53,505 nucleotides of DNA, taken from assembly GCA_964617335.1 (NCBI GenBank), contig CAZTXG010000008.1, positions 1 through 53,505 of the forward strand, in the 5' to 3' direction. Source of the stretch: UBA2658 sp964617335. GTDB taxonomy: Bacteria; Bacillota; Clostridia; Oscillospirales; Oscillospiraceae. This document shows, one piece after another, positions 32,060-40,698 of this stretch. Each line of letters opens with the position of its first letter. Position 1 is the stretch's first letter. The notes beneath the pieces are model-generated. The model did not search any database, had not been told where the DNA came from, and saw only the letters and a program-made list of their open reading frames with translations. The translations under genes and the position numbers were made by a program.

Positions 32060-33538
32060 TTGGAAATCAAAAAGCTATACAGCGAGCGCTTTGCAGGCGA
32101 GGGACTTACCTATGACGACGTTCTTTTAATCCCCGCTGAAAGCAATGTTTTGCCGGCGGATATTGACCTTTGTACAAGGCTTACGAAAGACATACAGCTT
32201 AACATTCCGCTTATAAGCGCTGCAATGGACACAGTAACCGAATACCGTATGGCCATAGCCCTGGCTCGAGAGGGCGGCATAGGTGTTATTCATAAAAATA
32301 TGAGCATAGAAGCTCAGGCCGAGCAGGTGGATCTTGTTAAGCGCTCGGAAAACGGTGTTATAACAAATCCCTTTTCGCTAAAGGCAGAAAACACCATAGG
32401 TGAGGCCGACCAGCTTATGTCGAAATTCCGCATTTCCGGTGTTCCGATTATTGATGACGATGGCAGGCTGGTGGGCATCATAACAAACCGTGACATGAAG
32501 TTTGAAGAGGACATGACTCAGCTTATAGCCGACGTTATGACCAGCGAAAACCTTATCACAGGTAAGGTTGGAACAACCCTTCAGGAGGCAAAGAAAATCC
32601 TCCATACCCACAAAATCGAAAAGCTGCCTCTGGTTGATAGCGAGGGGCGTTTAAGCGGGCTTATCACCATAAAAGATATTGAAAAAGCTCTCACCTACCC
32701 CCATTCTGCGAAAGATGCCCACGGCCGCCTGCTCTGCGCCGCCGCCATTGGTGCTACATCCGACGTGCTGGATAGGGCAAACGCCCTTGTTTCCGCTGGT
32801 GTTGACGTTTTGGTTTTAGACAGCGCCCACGGTCACTCCGGAAATGTTCTAAAAAGCGTTTCCCTTATAAAAGAGCATTTTCCCAATACGGCTCTTATAG
32901 CCGGAAACGTGGCCACAGGCGCGGCCACAGAGGCGCTTATCCGTGCAGGAGCAGACTGTGTTAAGGTTGGCATAGGCCCCGGCTCCATCTGCACCACAAG
33001 GGTTGTGGCAGGCATAGGAGTGCCCCAGATGACGGCAGTTTTGGAATGCGCCGCCGTTGCTGATAAATTCGGCATACCCATCATAGCCGACGGGGGCATA
33101 AAATACTCCGGCGATATTGTGAAAGCCATAGCGGCAGGGGCAAGTGTTGTCATGCTCGGCTCTTTATTGGCCGGCTGCGAGGAAAGCCCCGGCGAGACTG
33201 AGGTATATCAGGGCCGTCAGTTTAAAGTTTACAGGGGCATGGGCAGTCTTGCCGCCATGAGCCGCGGCAGTCGTGACCGCTATTTTCAGGAGGACAACAA
33301 AAAGCTTGTTCCTGAGGGCGTTGAGGGACGTGTCCCCTATCGCGGCCCTGTTTCGGACACTATTTACCAGATGACAGGGGGCCTGCGCTCCGGCATGGGA
33401 TATTGCGGAACAGAGGATATTAACTCCCTGCGTAAAAACAGCCGCTTTGTCAAAATAACCGGCGCCGGTTTAAAAGAAAGCCATCCCCACGATATATATA
33501 TCACCAAGGAAGCTCCTAATTACACTATGAACCCCTAG
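32060..33538 (+). CDS. guaB: IMP dehydrogenase
   Basis: GuaB oxidises IMP to XMP with NAD, the branch to GMP, using the IMP made by the operon at the left of the window. The 492-aa barrel enzyme carries a CBS pair (about 95-205: ENTIGEADQLMSKFRISGVP and ITGKVGTTLQEAKKILHTHK). The catalytic loop is GIGPGSICTTR with Cys311. DGGIKYSGDI and the RYFQ flap region are typical. The start is TTG at 32060, nine bases after AGGGGAG. It has its own promoter and terminator. Confidence 0.97.
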   Translation: MEIKKLYSERFAGEGLTYDDVLLIPAESNVLPADIDLCTRLTKDIQLNIPLISAAMDTVTEYRMAIALAREGGIGVIHKNMSIEAQAEQVDLVKRSENGVITNPFSLKAENTIGEADQLMSKFRISGVPIIDDDGRLVGIITNRDMKFEEDMTQLIADVMTSENLITGKVGTTLQEAKKILHTHKIEKLPLVDSEGRLSGLITIKDIEKALTYPHSAKDAHGRLLCAAAIGATSDVLDRANALVSAGVDVLVLDSAHGHSGNVLKSVSLIKEHFPNTALIAGNVATGAATEALIRAGADCVKVGIGPGSICTTRVVAGIGVPQMTAVLECAAVADKFGIPIIADGGIKYSGDIVKAIAAGASVVMLGSLLAGCEESPGETEVYQGRQFKVYRGMGSLAAMSRGSRDRYFQEDNKKLVPEGVEGRVPYRGPVSDTIYQMTGGLRSGMGYCGTEDINSLRKNSRFVKITGAGLKESHPHDIYITKEAPNYTMNP

Positions 33539-33550
33539 GGGCAAAGGCAG

Positions 33551-33586
33551 AAGGCCGCGGCATATTTACCGCGGCCTTCCCTTTTC
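33551..33586 (+). terminator. Terminator after guaB
   Basis: AAGGCCGCGG (33551-33560) pairs perfectly with CCGCGGCCTT (33569-33578), followed by CCCTTTTC. The U-run is weak but the stem is very stable. Confidence 0.8.
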
Positions 33587-33592
33587 TTTGGC

Positions 33593-33621
33593 TTGCTAAA
33601 AGCCTTTCCTATGTGTATAAT
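33593..33621 (+). promoter_or_regulatory. Promoter of the sirtuin-to-fau operon
   Basis: TTGCTA (33593-33598), 17 bp, TATAAT (33616-33621) with TGTG just before the -10. It leads the five-gene run that starts at 33698. Confidence 0.75.
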
Positions 33622-33697
33622 AAAGGGTGGTAAATTTGACCGGAGGGCGGGGAATTTTCCTTTTCCGCCGCAGATTATATTATAGGGAGGCGCTTTT

Positions 33698-34414
33698 ATG
33701 GACGAAAAAATACTAAAGCTGCGGGAAATGATGGACGAAGCTGAAAGCATAGTCTTCTTCGGCGGGGCCGGTGTTTCCACGGAAAGCGGCATCCCCGATT
33801 TTCGCAGCACCGACGGGCTTTATAACCAGCGCTTCAAATATCCGCCGGAAACCATTTTAAGCGGCAGTTTTTTTAAAAAGCACCCTGAGGTGTTTTACGA
33901 ATTTTATTTTGAGAAGCTGCAGCTTGGGGATGTGAAGCCCAACAAGGCTCATATTCGCCTTGCCCAGCTTGAGGCCGAGGGAAAGCTTAAGGCCGTTATA
34001 ACCCAAAATATAGACGGGCTGCACCAACAGGCAGGCAGCAAAAATGTTTATGAGCTCCATGGCACAATACACAGGCTTTACTGCTCAAAATGCGGCAAGC
34101 CTGCCGGTGAGGAGGTTTTGGACGGCAGCAACACTGTTCCCCGTTGCTCCTGCGGCGGTATCATTCGCCCTGACGTGGTTTTATATGAGGAAGGCCTTGA
34201 CCAAAAGGTCATAATGGATGCCATTGCTCATTTAAGAAGCTGTGATATGCTCATTGTCGGCGGAACCTCCCTTGCAGTGTATCCGGCGGCAGGTCTTATA
34301 AATTATTATTCCGGTGATAAGCTCGTTTTAATAAACCGTGACCCCACCCCTTTCGATAATCATGCAAATCTTGTTATTAATGAAAAGCTGGGTGAGGTTT
34401 TCTCCCAGATATAG
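33698..34414 (+). CDS. cobB: NAD-dependent protein deacylase (sirtuin)
   Basis: A 238-aa Sir2-family enzyme that removes acyl groups from protein lysines using NAD. GAGVSTESGIPDFRS (23-37) and TQNIDGLH (102-109) bind NAD. His121 in ELHG is the catalytic base, and Cys129, Cys132, Cys150 and Cys152 form the zinc site. GGAGGCG precedes the ATG. Its preferred acyl group cannot be told. First gene of a tight run with a glycosyltransferase, tmk, a DJ-1-like protein and fau. Confidence 0.95.
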   Translation: MDEKILKLREMMDEAESIVFFGGAGVSTESGIPDFRSTDGLYNQRFKYPPETILSGSFFKKHPEVFYEFYFEKLQLGDVKPNKAHIRLAQLEAEGKLKAVITQNIDGLHQQAGSKNVYELHGTIHRLYCSKCGKPAGEEVLDGSNTVPRCSCGGIIRPDVVLYEEGLDQKVIMDAIAHLRSCDMLIVGGTSLAVYPAAGLINYYSGDKLVLINRDPTPFDNHANLVINEKLGEVFSQI

Positions 34415-34439
34415 TAGACTGCCACTTCTTCCGAAAGGA

Positions 34440-35177
34440 ATGATAAAAATCCGAATTGATGTTCTTGGCATAGGTTTTGACAGCTTAAGTATGGACGAAG
34501 CCACAGGCCTTGCCCTTTCTGCCATGAAAGACCGCAGCTCAAAATATATAGTCACACCCAACCCCGAAATAGTAATGCTCTGTCGGGAAAACAAAGAGCT
34601 TGCCTCTGCCGTAAAGGACGCCTTTTTGGTTTTGCCGGACGGTATTGGCATAGTGCATGGGGCAAAAATACTCGGCACCCCCCTTAAAGAAAAAATCCCC
34701 GGCATCGATTTTGCCCAAGCTCTTTTCGCTCCCATGGCAAAGGCTGGTATGAGTATTTTTCTTTTGGGTGCGGCGGCAGGCATTGCTGAAGAAGCGGGAG
34801 CTGCACTTGTCTCCCAGTTTGCGGGGCTGCAAATTTCCGGCACTAGGGACGGGTTTTTTAAAGATGATGAAAACGAGGCTATTATCCAAAGAATAAACAG
34901 CGCCTCCCCTGACCTTTTGCTTGTTTGTCTCGGCTCGCCCAAGCAGGAGCTTTGGATGCGGGATAACGCAGCAAAGTTAAAAGTTGGTCTTATGGCAGGG
35001 CTGGGCGGTTCTCTGGATGTTTTCTCCGGCACTGTAAAGCGTGCGCCGGCAGCTTTTCAAAAGCTGGGGCTTGAGTGGCTTCACCGCCTTATAAAGCAGC
35101 CCAGTCGGGCAAAAAGAATGGCAAATCTACCGAAGTTCGCCTTCGCCGTTATTGGCAGGAGGCTGAAAGGCAAATAA
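34440..35177 (+). CDS. WecG/TagA/CpsF-family glycosyltransferase
   Basis: A 245-aa transferase of the family that adds N-acetylmannosamine (or a related sugar) to undecaprenyl-PP-GlcNAc for wall teichoic acid or other surface glycans. TPNPEIVML (near 40), PDGIGIVHGAK, KIPGIDF and GSPKQELW are the conserved motifs, and GGSLDVFSGTVKRAP and GLEWLHRL close the fold. The ATG at 34440 gives the expected N-terminus, but AAAGGA directly abuts it with no spacer. A non-standard ATC or ATT a few codons later would be better spaced, so the exact start is uncertain. It is 25 bp after the sirtuin gene. Confidence 0.88.
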   Translation: MIKIRIDVLGIGFDSLSMDEATGLALSAMKDRSSKYIVTPNPEIVMLCRENKELASAVKDAFLVLPDGIGIVHGAKILGTPLKEKIPGIDFAQALFAPMAKAGMSIFLLGAAAGIAEEAGAALVSQFAGLQISGTRDGFFKDDENEAIIQRINSASPDLLLVCLGSPKQELWMRDNAAKLKVGLMAGLGGSLDVFSGTVKRAPAAFQKLGLEWLHRLIKQPSRAKRMANLPKFAFAVIGRRLKGK

Positions 35178-35178
35178 T

Positions 35179-35865
35179 ATGAACCAATGTAACTCCCCCA
35201 AAGGCAGGCTGATTGTTTTAGAAGGCATAGACGGCAGCGGAAAATCCACCCAGTTTTCCCTCTTAACAGAAAGACTCAAAAAAGATAGCGTTGACTTTCG
35301 TCCGGCGGTCTTTCCCCGCTACAATGAAAGCTCCTCCGCCCTTTTAAAGTCATATCTTGCCGGTGATTTTGGCAAAAACCCAAGGGATGTCAGCGCCTAC
35401 GCCGCCTCCACTTTCTTTTTTGTTGACCGCTTCGCCTCCTATAAAACCGACTGGGGGCAGTATTATGAAAATGGCGGCCTTGTCCTGTGCGACCGATACA
35501 CAACGTCAAATGCCATACATCAGGGGGCAAAGCTTCCTGAAAACGAGCTTATAGGCTTTTTGGACTGGCTTTATGATTTTGAGTTTCGTTTGATGGAACT
35601 TCCAAAGCCCGATCTCGTCTTATACATGGATATAAGCCTTGAAATAAGCCTTTCCCAGCTAAACTCCCGTCAGGAAAAAACCAAAACCTCCGGGGATATA
35701 CACGAAACCCACGCAGACTACCTTAAAGCCTGTATCAGCACAGGCAAAATAGCGGCGGAAAGACTTGGCTGGGTAAAGATTTCATGTATGGACGGTACAA
35801 GAATGCGTTCCGCGGAGGATATCCACGAGGATATCGCCGCTGCTGTAAAAGGAGTGATTTCATAA
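35179..35865 (+). CDS. tmk: Thymidylate kinase
   Basis: Tmk phosphorylates dTMP to dTDP. The 228-aa protein has the P-loop LEGIDGSGKST (14-24) and the DRYTTSNAIHQG motif that covers the substrate base. The lid region has SRQEKTKTSGDIHE, longer than in the E. coli enzyme, and resembles the variant tmk found in some clostridia. The ATG at 35179 follows the glycosyltransferase stop by one base, and the gene ends one base before the DJ-1-like start. Confidence 0.9.
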   Translation: MNQCNSPKGRLIVLEGIDGSGKSTQFSLLTERLKKDSVDFRPAVFPRYNESSSALLKSYLAGDFGKNPRDVSAYAASTFFFVDRFASYKTDWGQYYENGGLVLCDRYTTSNAIHQGAKLPENELIGFLDWLYDFEFRLMELPKPDLVLYMDISLEISLSQLNSRQEKTKTSGDIHETHADYLKACISTGKIAAERLGWVKISCMDGTRMRSAEDIHEDIAAAVKGVIS

Positions 35866-36408
35866 ATGGTATACATCATTTTAGGAAAAGGCTTTGAGGA
35901 AATCGAAGCTGTCTCGCCGGGTGATATTCTTCGCCGCGGCGGTGTTTCCGTTTCTTACATCTCGGCAGATAATAAAAAAACAGTTGAAGGTGCCCACGGC
36001 ATAAGCTTTTTGGCAGACAGCTGCGTTTCAGAAGTTTCCCCCAAAGCCGAGGACACAGTTTTAATCCCCGGCGGCATGGGCGGTGTTGAGTCTATTTTAG
36101 CCAGCAAAGCCGCAATGGACTTTATCAAGTCCGCCTACGATAAAGGCGCATTGCTTTCTGCCATCTGCGCCGGCCCCAAAGTTTTCGCCGGTCTCGGTTT
36201 GTTAGATGGTAAAAACATCACCTGCTACCCCGGTTGTGAGGATATGATGGCAGGGGCAATTTGCAACACCGATAAGTCTGTAGTTGAGGATAAAGGTCTT
36301 ATAACAGGCCGTGCCCCCGGTTCGGCCATAGACTTTGGTCTTTCCCTGCTTTCCCATTTAGCAGGAGAGGAAAAGGCAAAGGCCATAGGCTCGGAGCTTG
36401 TAATCTAA
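35866..36408 (+). CDS. DJ-1/PfpI superfamily protein
   Basis: A 180-aa class I glutamine-amidotransferase-like fold. The nucleophile-elbow Cys is residue 101 in SAICAGP, and the paired acidic residue lies in GFEEIEA (10-15), as in human DJ-1 and bacterial YajL. Family members are described as oxidative-stress or glyoxal-damage proteins; the exact reaction is debated, and nothing here settles it. It sits between tmk and fau in the same operon, with one- to three-base gaps. Confidence 0.9.
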   Translation: MVYIILGKGFEEIEAVSPGDILRRGGVSVSYISADNKKTVEGAHGISFLADSCVSEVSPKAEDTVLIPGGMGGVESILASKAAMDFIKSAYDKGALLSAICAGPKVFAGLGLLDGKNITCYPGCEDMMAGAICNTDKSVVEDKGLITGRAPGSAIDFGLSLLSHLAGEEKAKAIGSELVI

Positions 36409-36411
36409 GCC

Positions 36412-36969
36412 ATGGACAAAAAAAGTCTGCGGGCTGAAATAAGACGGCGCATTAGCCTTTTAGATCCTTTGTATATAGAAAAAAGCAATGTCTCTATCTT
36501 TGAAAAACTTATCTGCCTTTCGGAGTTTCTCTCTGCCCCTAGGGTTTTCACCTATTGCAGTGTCTCCCGTGAGGTGGACACAAGAAGACTTATAAATCAC
36601 TGCTTTGAAATGGGAAAGTCTGTGGCACTGCCCGCAAGCCTTTCTAAGGGAAACATGAGCTTTGCCCTTATAACTCAGTCTCCGGAGCAGCTGCCCCTGG
36701 GCGTTCTTTCGATACCTGAACCCTTGCCCGATGCCGAGATTGTTTTTCCCAATGAGCATGACCTTATCATTGTGCCGGGGCTGTGCTATGACCTTAACTG
36801 TTACAGATTGGGTCAAGGCGGCGGCTACTATGACCGTTTTCTTTCTAAGTCCCCTGCCTTTTCTATAGGTCTTTGCCGTGAGGGGCTTTTATTGGAAAAG
36901 GTTCCAAGAGACAGCTTTGACCTTCCCACAAAAAGTCTGCTAACGGAAAAAAGAATTGCGAGACCTTAA
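36412..36969 (+). CDS. fau: 5-formyltetrahydrofolate cyclo-ligase
   Basis: Converts 5-formyl-THF to 5,10-methenyl-THF with ATP, returning a storage or inhibitory folate to the one-carbon pool used by PurN and PurV. The 185-aa protein has an N-terminal basic helix (KKSLRAEIRRRI) and the signature GQGGGYYDRFL (near 138). The stop codon lies inside a terminator hairpin. Last gene of the run that begins with the sirtuin. Confidence 0.94.
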   Translation: MDKKSLRAEIRRRISLLDPLYIEKSNVSIFEKLICLSEFLSAPRVFTYCSVSREVDTRRLINHCFEMGKSVALPASLSKGNMSFALITQSPEQLPLGVLSIPEPLPDAEIVFPNEHDLIIVPGLCYDLNCYRLGQGGGYYDRFLSKSPAFSIGLCREGLLLEKVPRDSFDLPTKSLLTEKRIARP

Positions 36970-36982
36970 AAAGGTCCCGCAA
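36956..36982 (+). terminator. Terminator overlapping the fau stop codon
   Basis: TTGCGAGACCTT (36956-36967) pairs with AAGGTCCCGCAA (36971-36982) with one mismatch and a three-base loop. The downstream GTTTTATTT is only moderately U-rich. Confidence 0.6.
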
Positions 36983-37075
36983 AGTGGAGTTTTATTTCTA
37001 TAGTCTACGTAACCGCCGAAAATCCTTGCACGTCTCAAGGACAGCCTTAGCTAAGCGCCGGTCACCAAATGTCCG

Positions 37076-37228
37076 CTAGCAGCAGTTGCTTCCGCAGCCG
37101 CCACCGCAGCCACAGCCACCGCCGCAGCCGCAGCTGCTGCCCCAGCCCATGCCGCCGCAGCAGCAAGCAATCAGAAGGATAATAACAATAATCCAAATGC
37201 AGCCGTTGTTACCACATCCACCAAACAT
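37076..37228 (-). CDS. 50-residue Cys/Gly-rich membrane microprotein
   Basis: Read on the minus strand from ATG 37228 to TAG 37076. The product begins MFGGCGNNGC, continues with a hydrophobic segment (IWIIVIILLIA, residues 11-21), then CCCGGMGWG and a tail of CG/GC repeats ending GSNCC. About 13 of 50 residues are Cys and 17 Gly. An AGAAAGGA ribosome site sits seven bases before the ATG, the best argument that the ORF is real. The layout (short N-terminus, one membrane helix, low-complexity tail) resembles small Firmicutes sporulation or coat-associated peptides such as YjcZ-like proteins. That link is inference. It lies in an otherwise empty gap and opposes mltG. Confidence 0.72.
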   Translation of the reverse strand: MFGGCGNNGCIWIIVIILLIACCCGGMGWGSSCGCGGGCGCGGGCGSNCC

Positions 37229-37403
37229 TTGTTTTTTCCTTTCTCCGCACATGATTTTTTGTTTTGCCCTGCACGGTGAGCAGGCTCATATCTAATCTTA
37301 GTTAAAGGCAGAGCTTTTTGCTCTTTCGCCTTTCGACCTATAATATGCCCGCCGCTCCCCAGCGGTTACTGCTTTACGGAGCATCAATATATTAAGGAGT
37401 TCC
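37229..37403. promoter_or_regulatory. Divergent control region between the microprotein gene and mltG
   Basis: Plus-strand TATAAT at 37339-37344 could serve mltG, but its -35 is poor. The same bases on the minus strand read CATATTATA (37347-37339), fitting the CATANNNTA -10 pattern of sporulation sigma factor K, with an AC pair about 17 bases upstream. Both assignments are weak. Confidence 0.3.
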
Positions 37404-38732
37404 ATGATGGCTGACAAAAACTTTAACAACGAAAGGCTCTCGAAACTTGCAAAGCAGGAGGAGCAAAAATCAAAGCAATCAGCGGCAAAGGATAATATGG
37501 CCCTTCGCCGTGCCCATGAGCTTGGAAATGCCCCTTCTGCCCAAAGCTACGGCGGGAGTGATGACCAGACCGGCAAAATAGAATACGAAGCCAGGGACTA
37601 TAAGCCCATACGAGCAAGGCGGGACGGGAAAACCGGCTGCCTTGGCGGACTTATGTATTTTGTTTTTGTTGTAAGCGTTAGCATAATCTTAGCCTGCCTT
37701 GGCTGGATGGCGGCAAGTGATGTGCTGGCACTAAACAAAGGCGATATTACCTCCGAGGTATACCTGCCCGAAACAGACTTTAAGGAAAAGGAACGTGATG
37801 TCCTTGACGAAGACGGCAATGTAATCGGAACAGAAACTGTCTTGGCCGCCGATACCGGAAAAGTCGCCACAGCCTTAAAAGATGCCGGTATCATCCAATA
37901 CAAAACACTTTTCATCCTTTATTCCCAGTTTTCCAACGCTGATGAAAAAATTGACCCCGGCACATATGAGCTTAATACCCAGTACGATTATAGGGCCATT
38001 GTTAAGAAAATGCAGTTCGGCAGCGATTCTCAGGTTAAAACCATGATTTCCTTCCCCGAGGGCTTCACAAACTCCGATATCTTCCTGCGCCTTGAGGAAA
38101 ACAAGGTCTGCCGCTATAATGACCTTATGGAATGCGCCGCTAATTACGAATTTTCTTACAGCTTTTTAAATGACATTCCCTATGGCGACGCCTCCCGCCT
38201 TGAAGGCTTTTTGTTTCCGGACACCTATGAGTTTTATCAGGGTATGACTGCTGATGCGGCTATAGATAAGTTCCTCGAAACCTTCTATTACAAGATTACT
38301 GAGGAAATGCTGGAGCTTGCCGCAGACCGCGGCTATTCTATGCGTCAGGTGGTAAACGTTGCTTCAATGATTGAAAAAGAAGCGGCAAACGACGAGGAGC
38401 GCAGTACCATTGCAGGGGTTATCTATAACCGCTTAAAGGCAAACATGACTCTTGGCATAGATGCAACAATACAGTATATCCTGCCGGAGCGCAAAGAGCT
38501 TTTAACATTAGACGACCTTGAGATAGACAGTCCCTACAACACCTATATAAACCTCGGCCTTCCCGCAGGGCCTATAGCAAACCCGGGTATCGCCTCTATT
38601 ATGGCGGCCCTAAAGCCGGAAAGCCACGGCTATTACTATTACGCCTTAGACGAGCAAAGCAACACCCACCGCTTCTTTACAAACGGTGCCGACCATACGG
38701 CCTTTGTAAAAACCCAAAGCTATGGTCAATAA
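37404..38732 (+). CDS. mltG: Endolytic murein transglycosylase MltG
   Basis: MltG cuts nascent peptidoglycan strands and is thought to set glycan length. The 442-aa protein has a charged cytoplasmic N-terminus of about 80 residues, one membrane helix (about 83-105), a LysM-like region, and the YceG domain. The catalytic Glu lies in ASMIEKEAA (about Glu324), followed by GVIYNRLKANMTLGIDATIQ and the C-terminal ANPGIASIMAALKP motif. AAGGAG precedes the ATG. The next gene overlaps by 11 bp. In many Firmicutes mltG sits near the same U32 genes. Confidence 0.95.
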   Translation: MMADKNFNNERLSKLAKQEEQKSKQSAAKDNMALRRAHELGNAPSAQSYGGSDDQTGKIEYEARDYKPIRARRDGKTGCLGGLMYFVFVVSVSIILACLGWMAASDVLALNKGDITSEVYLPETDFKEKERDVLDEDGNVIGTETVLAADTGKVATALKDAGIIQYKTLFILYSQFSNADEKIDPGTYELNTQYDYRAIVKKMQFGSDSQVKTMISFPEGFTNSDIFLRLEENKVCRYNDLMECAANYEFSYSFLNDIPYGDASRLEGFLFPDTYEFYQGMTADAAIDKFLETFYYKITEEMLELAADRGYSMRQVVNVASMIEKEAANDEERSTIAGVIYNRLKANMTLGIDATIQYILPERKELLTLDDLEIDSPYNTYINLGLPAGPIANPGIASIMAALKPESHGYYYYALDEQSNTHRFFTNGADHTAFVKTQSYGQ

Positions 38733-39933
38733 AAAACCGGAGCTTTTAGCCCCTGCCGGAGACATGGAGCGCCTTTTAATGGCGCTCCATTACGGTGCTG
38801 ATGCCGTTTATCTTGCCGGTTCGGAATTTGGTATGCGGGCCTTTGCGGGAAACTTTGATAACGAGAGTTTAAGGCAGGCAATTTCCCTGTGTCACGAAAG
38901 GGGTGTTTTGGCTTATGTAACCTGCAACACTCTGCCCCGTGAGGATGAAATAAAAAGGCTTCCGGCCTACCTTGAAACCTTAAACGACGCCGGAGCAGAT
39001 GCAATAATCGCCTCAGATTTAGGTGTTATAAGCCTTGCAAAAAAATATGCGCCCTCGGCAGCCCTGCATATAAGCACCCAAATGGGCGTTGTTAACAGCG
39101 AAACCTGCAAAATGCTCTATGGCATGGGCGCTTCCCGTGTGGTTTTGGCAAGGGAGCTTAGCCTTTCCGAAATTCGGGAAATACGTAAAAACTGTCCCCC
39201 AGAGCTTGAGCTTGAGGTTTTTGTCCACGGGGCCATGTGCGTTTCTTTTTCCGGCCGCTGCCTTTTAAGCAACTACCTCACAGGTCGGGATGCCAATCGC
39301 GGGGAATGTGCCCAGCCCTGCCGCTGGAAATACCATTTGGTGGAGGAAAAGCGCCCGGGGGAATATCACGAGATAACAGAAGACGGCGGCACATATATAA
39401 TGAACAGCCGTGATATGTGCATGATTGAGCATCTGCCGGAAATTATAGACACCGGTGTTACAAGCCTTAAAATCGAAGGCAGGATGAAATCCGCCTATTA
39501 TGCCGCCGCTGTCACAAATGCCTACCGTCACGCCCTTGATGCTGCCATTGAAAAGCGCCCCTTGTCTCCTGTTTGGGTGGATGAAATGGAAAAAATCAGT
39601 CACCGCAGCTATTGCACAGGCTTTTTCTTTGGGGAACCCGGACAGCACTATTCAAGGAGTGACAGCATCTATTTTGCCAGCGCCGATGTCTGCGCCGTGG
39701 TTGAAAGCTGCGACGAAATGGGAAACGCCATTTTAAGCCAGCGGAATAAGTTTTCAGTGGGAGACAGGCTGGAGCTTTTAACGAAGGGCGGGGAACCTTT
39801 TTCCTTCGTTCTTGATGAAATGAAAAATGCCGAGGGCAAGAGCATCACCTTTGCTCCCCATCCTATGATGGAGCTTTCCATGAAGCTTCCCCTGCCCTGC
39901 TCGCCCTTATCCCTTCTGCGAAAACCACGATAA
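38722..39933 (+). CDS. trhP: U32 family protein, TrhP-type tRNA hydroxylation factor
   Basis: Long annotated as a peptidase, this family (TrhP/RlhA) is now known to hydroxylate RNA bases, TrhP acting on tRNA wobble uridine with prephenate. The 403-aa protein starts PELLAPAGDMERLLMAL and has the U32 signature EVFVHGAMCVSFSGRCLLSN (near 170). Further Cys in RGECAQPCRWKY complete the likely Fe-S ligands. Length fits the TrhP/RlhA class. The start lies 11 bp inside mltG, so the two are translationally coupled. tRNA rather than rRNA as target is inferred from Firmicutes homologues. Confidence 0.85.
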   Translation: MVNKKPELLAPAGDMERLLMALHYGADAVYLAGSEFGMRAFAGNFDNESLRQAISLCHERGVLAYVTCNTLPREDEIKRLPAYLETLNDAGADAIIASDLGVISLAKKYAPSAALHISTQMGVVNSETCKMLYGMGASRVVLARELSLSEIREIRKNCPPELELEVFVHGAMCVSFSGRCLLSNYLTGRDANRGECAQPCRWKYHLVEEKRPGEYHEITEDGGTYIMNSRDMCMIEHLPEIIDTGVTSLKIEGRMKSAYYAAAVTNAYRHALDAAIEKRPLSPVWVDEMEKISHRSYCTGFFFGEPGQHYSRSDSIYFASADVCAVVESCDEMGNAILSQRNKFSVGDRLELLTKGGEPFSFVLDEMKNAEGKSITFAPHPMMELSMKLPLPCSPLSLLRKPR

Positions 39934-39938
39934 AATAA

Positions 39939-39979
39939 AAAAAGCTGCCCCATGCTAAAATAGCAGAGGGCAGCTTTTT
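39939..39979 (+). terminator. Terminator after trhP
   Basis: AAAAAGCTGCCC (39939-39950) pairs with GGGCAGCTTTTT (39968-39979); a small GCTA/TAGC stem lies inside the loop. The A/T flanks allow bidirectional use. Confidence 0.9.
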
Positions 39980-39990
39980 ATACCTATGGT

Positions 39991-40047
39991 AAAGGGCCTT
40001 GCCTACTAAGCCTTAGGCTTAATGGAGAAAGTCAGCCAAGGCCCTTT
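39991..40047 (-). terminator. Terminator after the amidase gene
   Basis: AAAGGGCCTTG (39991-40001) and CAAGGCCCTTT (40037-40047) are exact inverted copies, with an inner TAAGCC/GGCTTA hairpin at about 40007-40021. It lies just past the amidase stop on the minus strand. Confidence 0.6.
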
Positions 40048-40062
40048 TAACCTAACTTTATT

Positions 40063-40698
40063 CTATGCGGGATTTTCTTTTAAAAGCGTATTAAAACGCA
40101 TAAGTATCAGGGCAAGCTCCTGACGGCTTAAGGCCTTGTGCCAGTTAAAATTCCCCTGACCGTCACCTAGAAAAATCCCGTTTTCACAGGCCCATTGGGC
40201 GGCTTGGCTTGCCCATTCGTCAGGTTCTGCCTTGTCATTTAAAAGCTCTTCCATTTGCATTTGCTCCTTTGTTGTAATAAGCTCAAAAGGAAAGTTTTTT
40301 CCGGGGCAGGCTGTGGCTCCAAAGTCCTTGTGCCGAGATGTAGCAATGTTTGGATAACGGGATACTATATCCGCAACAAGCTCCGCACCTGCCTTAATCT
40401 GCTCCTTATTCATTTCCTCCGTCTCGAAATTGCCCTCAAAGCAAATGCCTATAGAGCAATGATTCATGCCTGTGGTATGCCCGCCGCGCATATTTTCCGG
40501 CCTTCCACGATATATATCCCCATTTTTCGCCACAAAATAATGATAGGCTATGCCTGCCCAGCCCAGAGACAGGTGGTAGGAATGTATGCCCTCCGCTGTC
40601 GCCGTAAGGGCTGCCGCATGATGCAGTATAAGATGTGTCGTCAGGCTTCGGGGACTAAGAGCATAGGCCCAGCCATAGTTTTTTTCAATTATCTTCAT
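40063..40698 (-). CDS. N-acetylmuramoyl-L-alanine amidase with C-terminal SLH-like segment (endolysin-like)
   Basis: A 211-aa type 2 amidase/PGRP-fold enzyme that cuts between muramic acid and L-Ala. Zinc ligands fit His in LILHH (near 25), His in SRHKDF (near 135) and Cys in TACPG (near 144). The C-terminal part (about 160-205: EWASQAAQWACENGIFLGDG, then ALSRQELALILMRF) looks like one S-layer-homology-type unit for wall attachment. There is no signal peptide, as expected for a phage-type endolysin released through a holin, and a holin-like gene lies directly upstream with a 14-bp overlap. Confidence 0.9.
   Translation of the reverse strand: MKIIEKNYGWAYALSPRSLTTHLILHHAAALTATAEGIHSYHLSLGWAGIAYHYFVAKNGDIYRGRPENMRGGHTTGMNHCSIGICFEGNFETEEMNKEQIKAGAELVADIVSRYPNIATSRHKDFGATACPGKNFPFELITTKEQMQMEELLNDKAEPDEWASQAAQWACENGIFLGDGQGNFNWHKALSRQELALILMRFNTLLKENPA

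Noticed and set aside
37086..37295. Plus-strand Pro/Gln-rich frame opposite the Cys-rich microprotein
   Set aside because: It has no ribosome site and low-complexity content that simply mirrors the Gly/Cys codons of the minus-strand gene.
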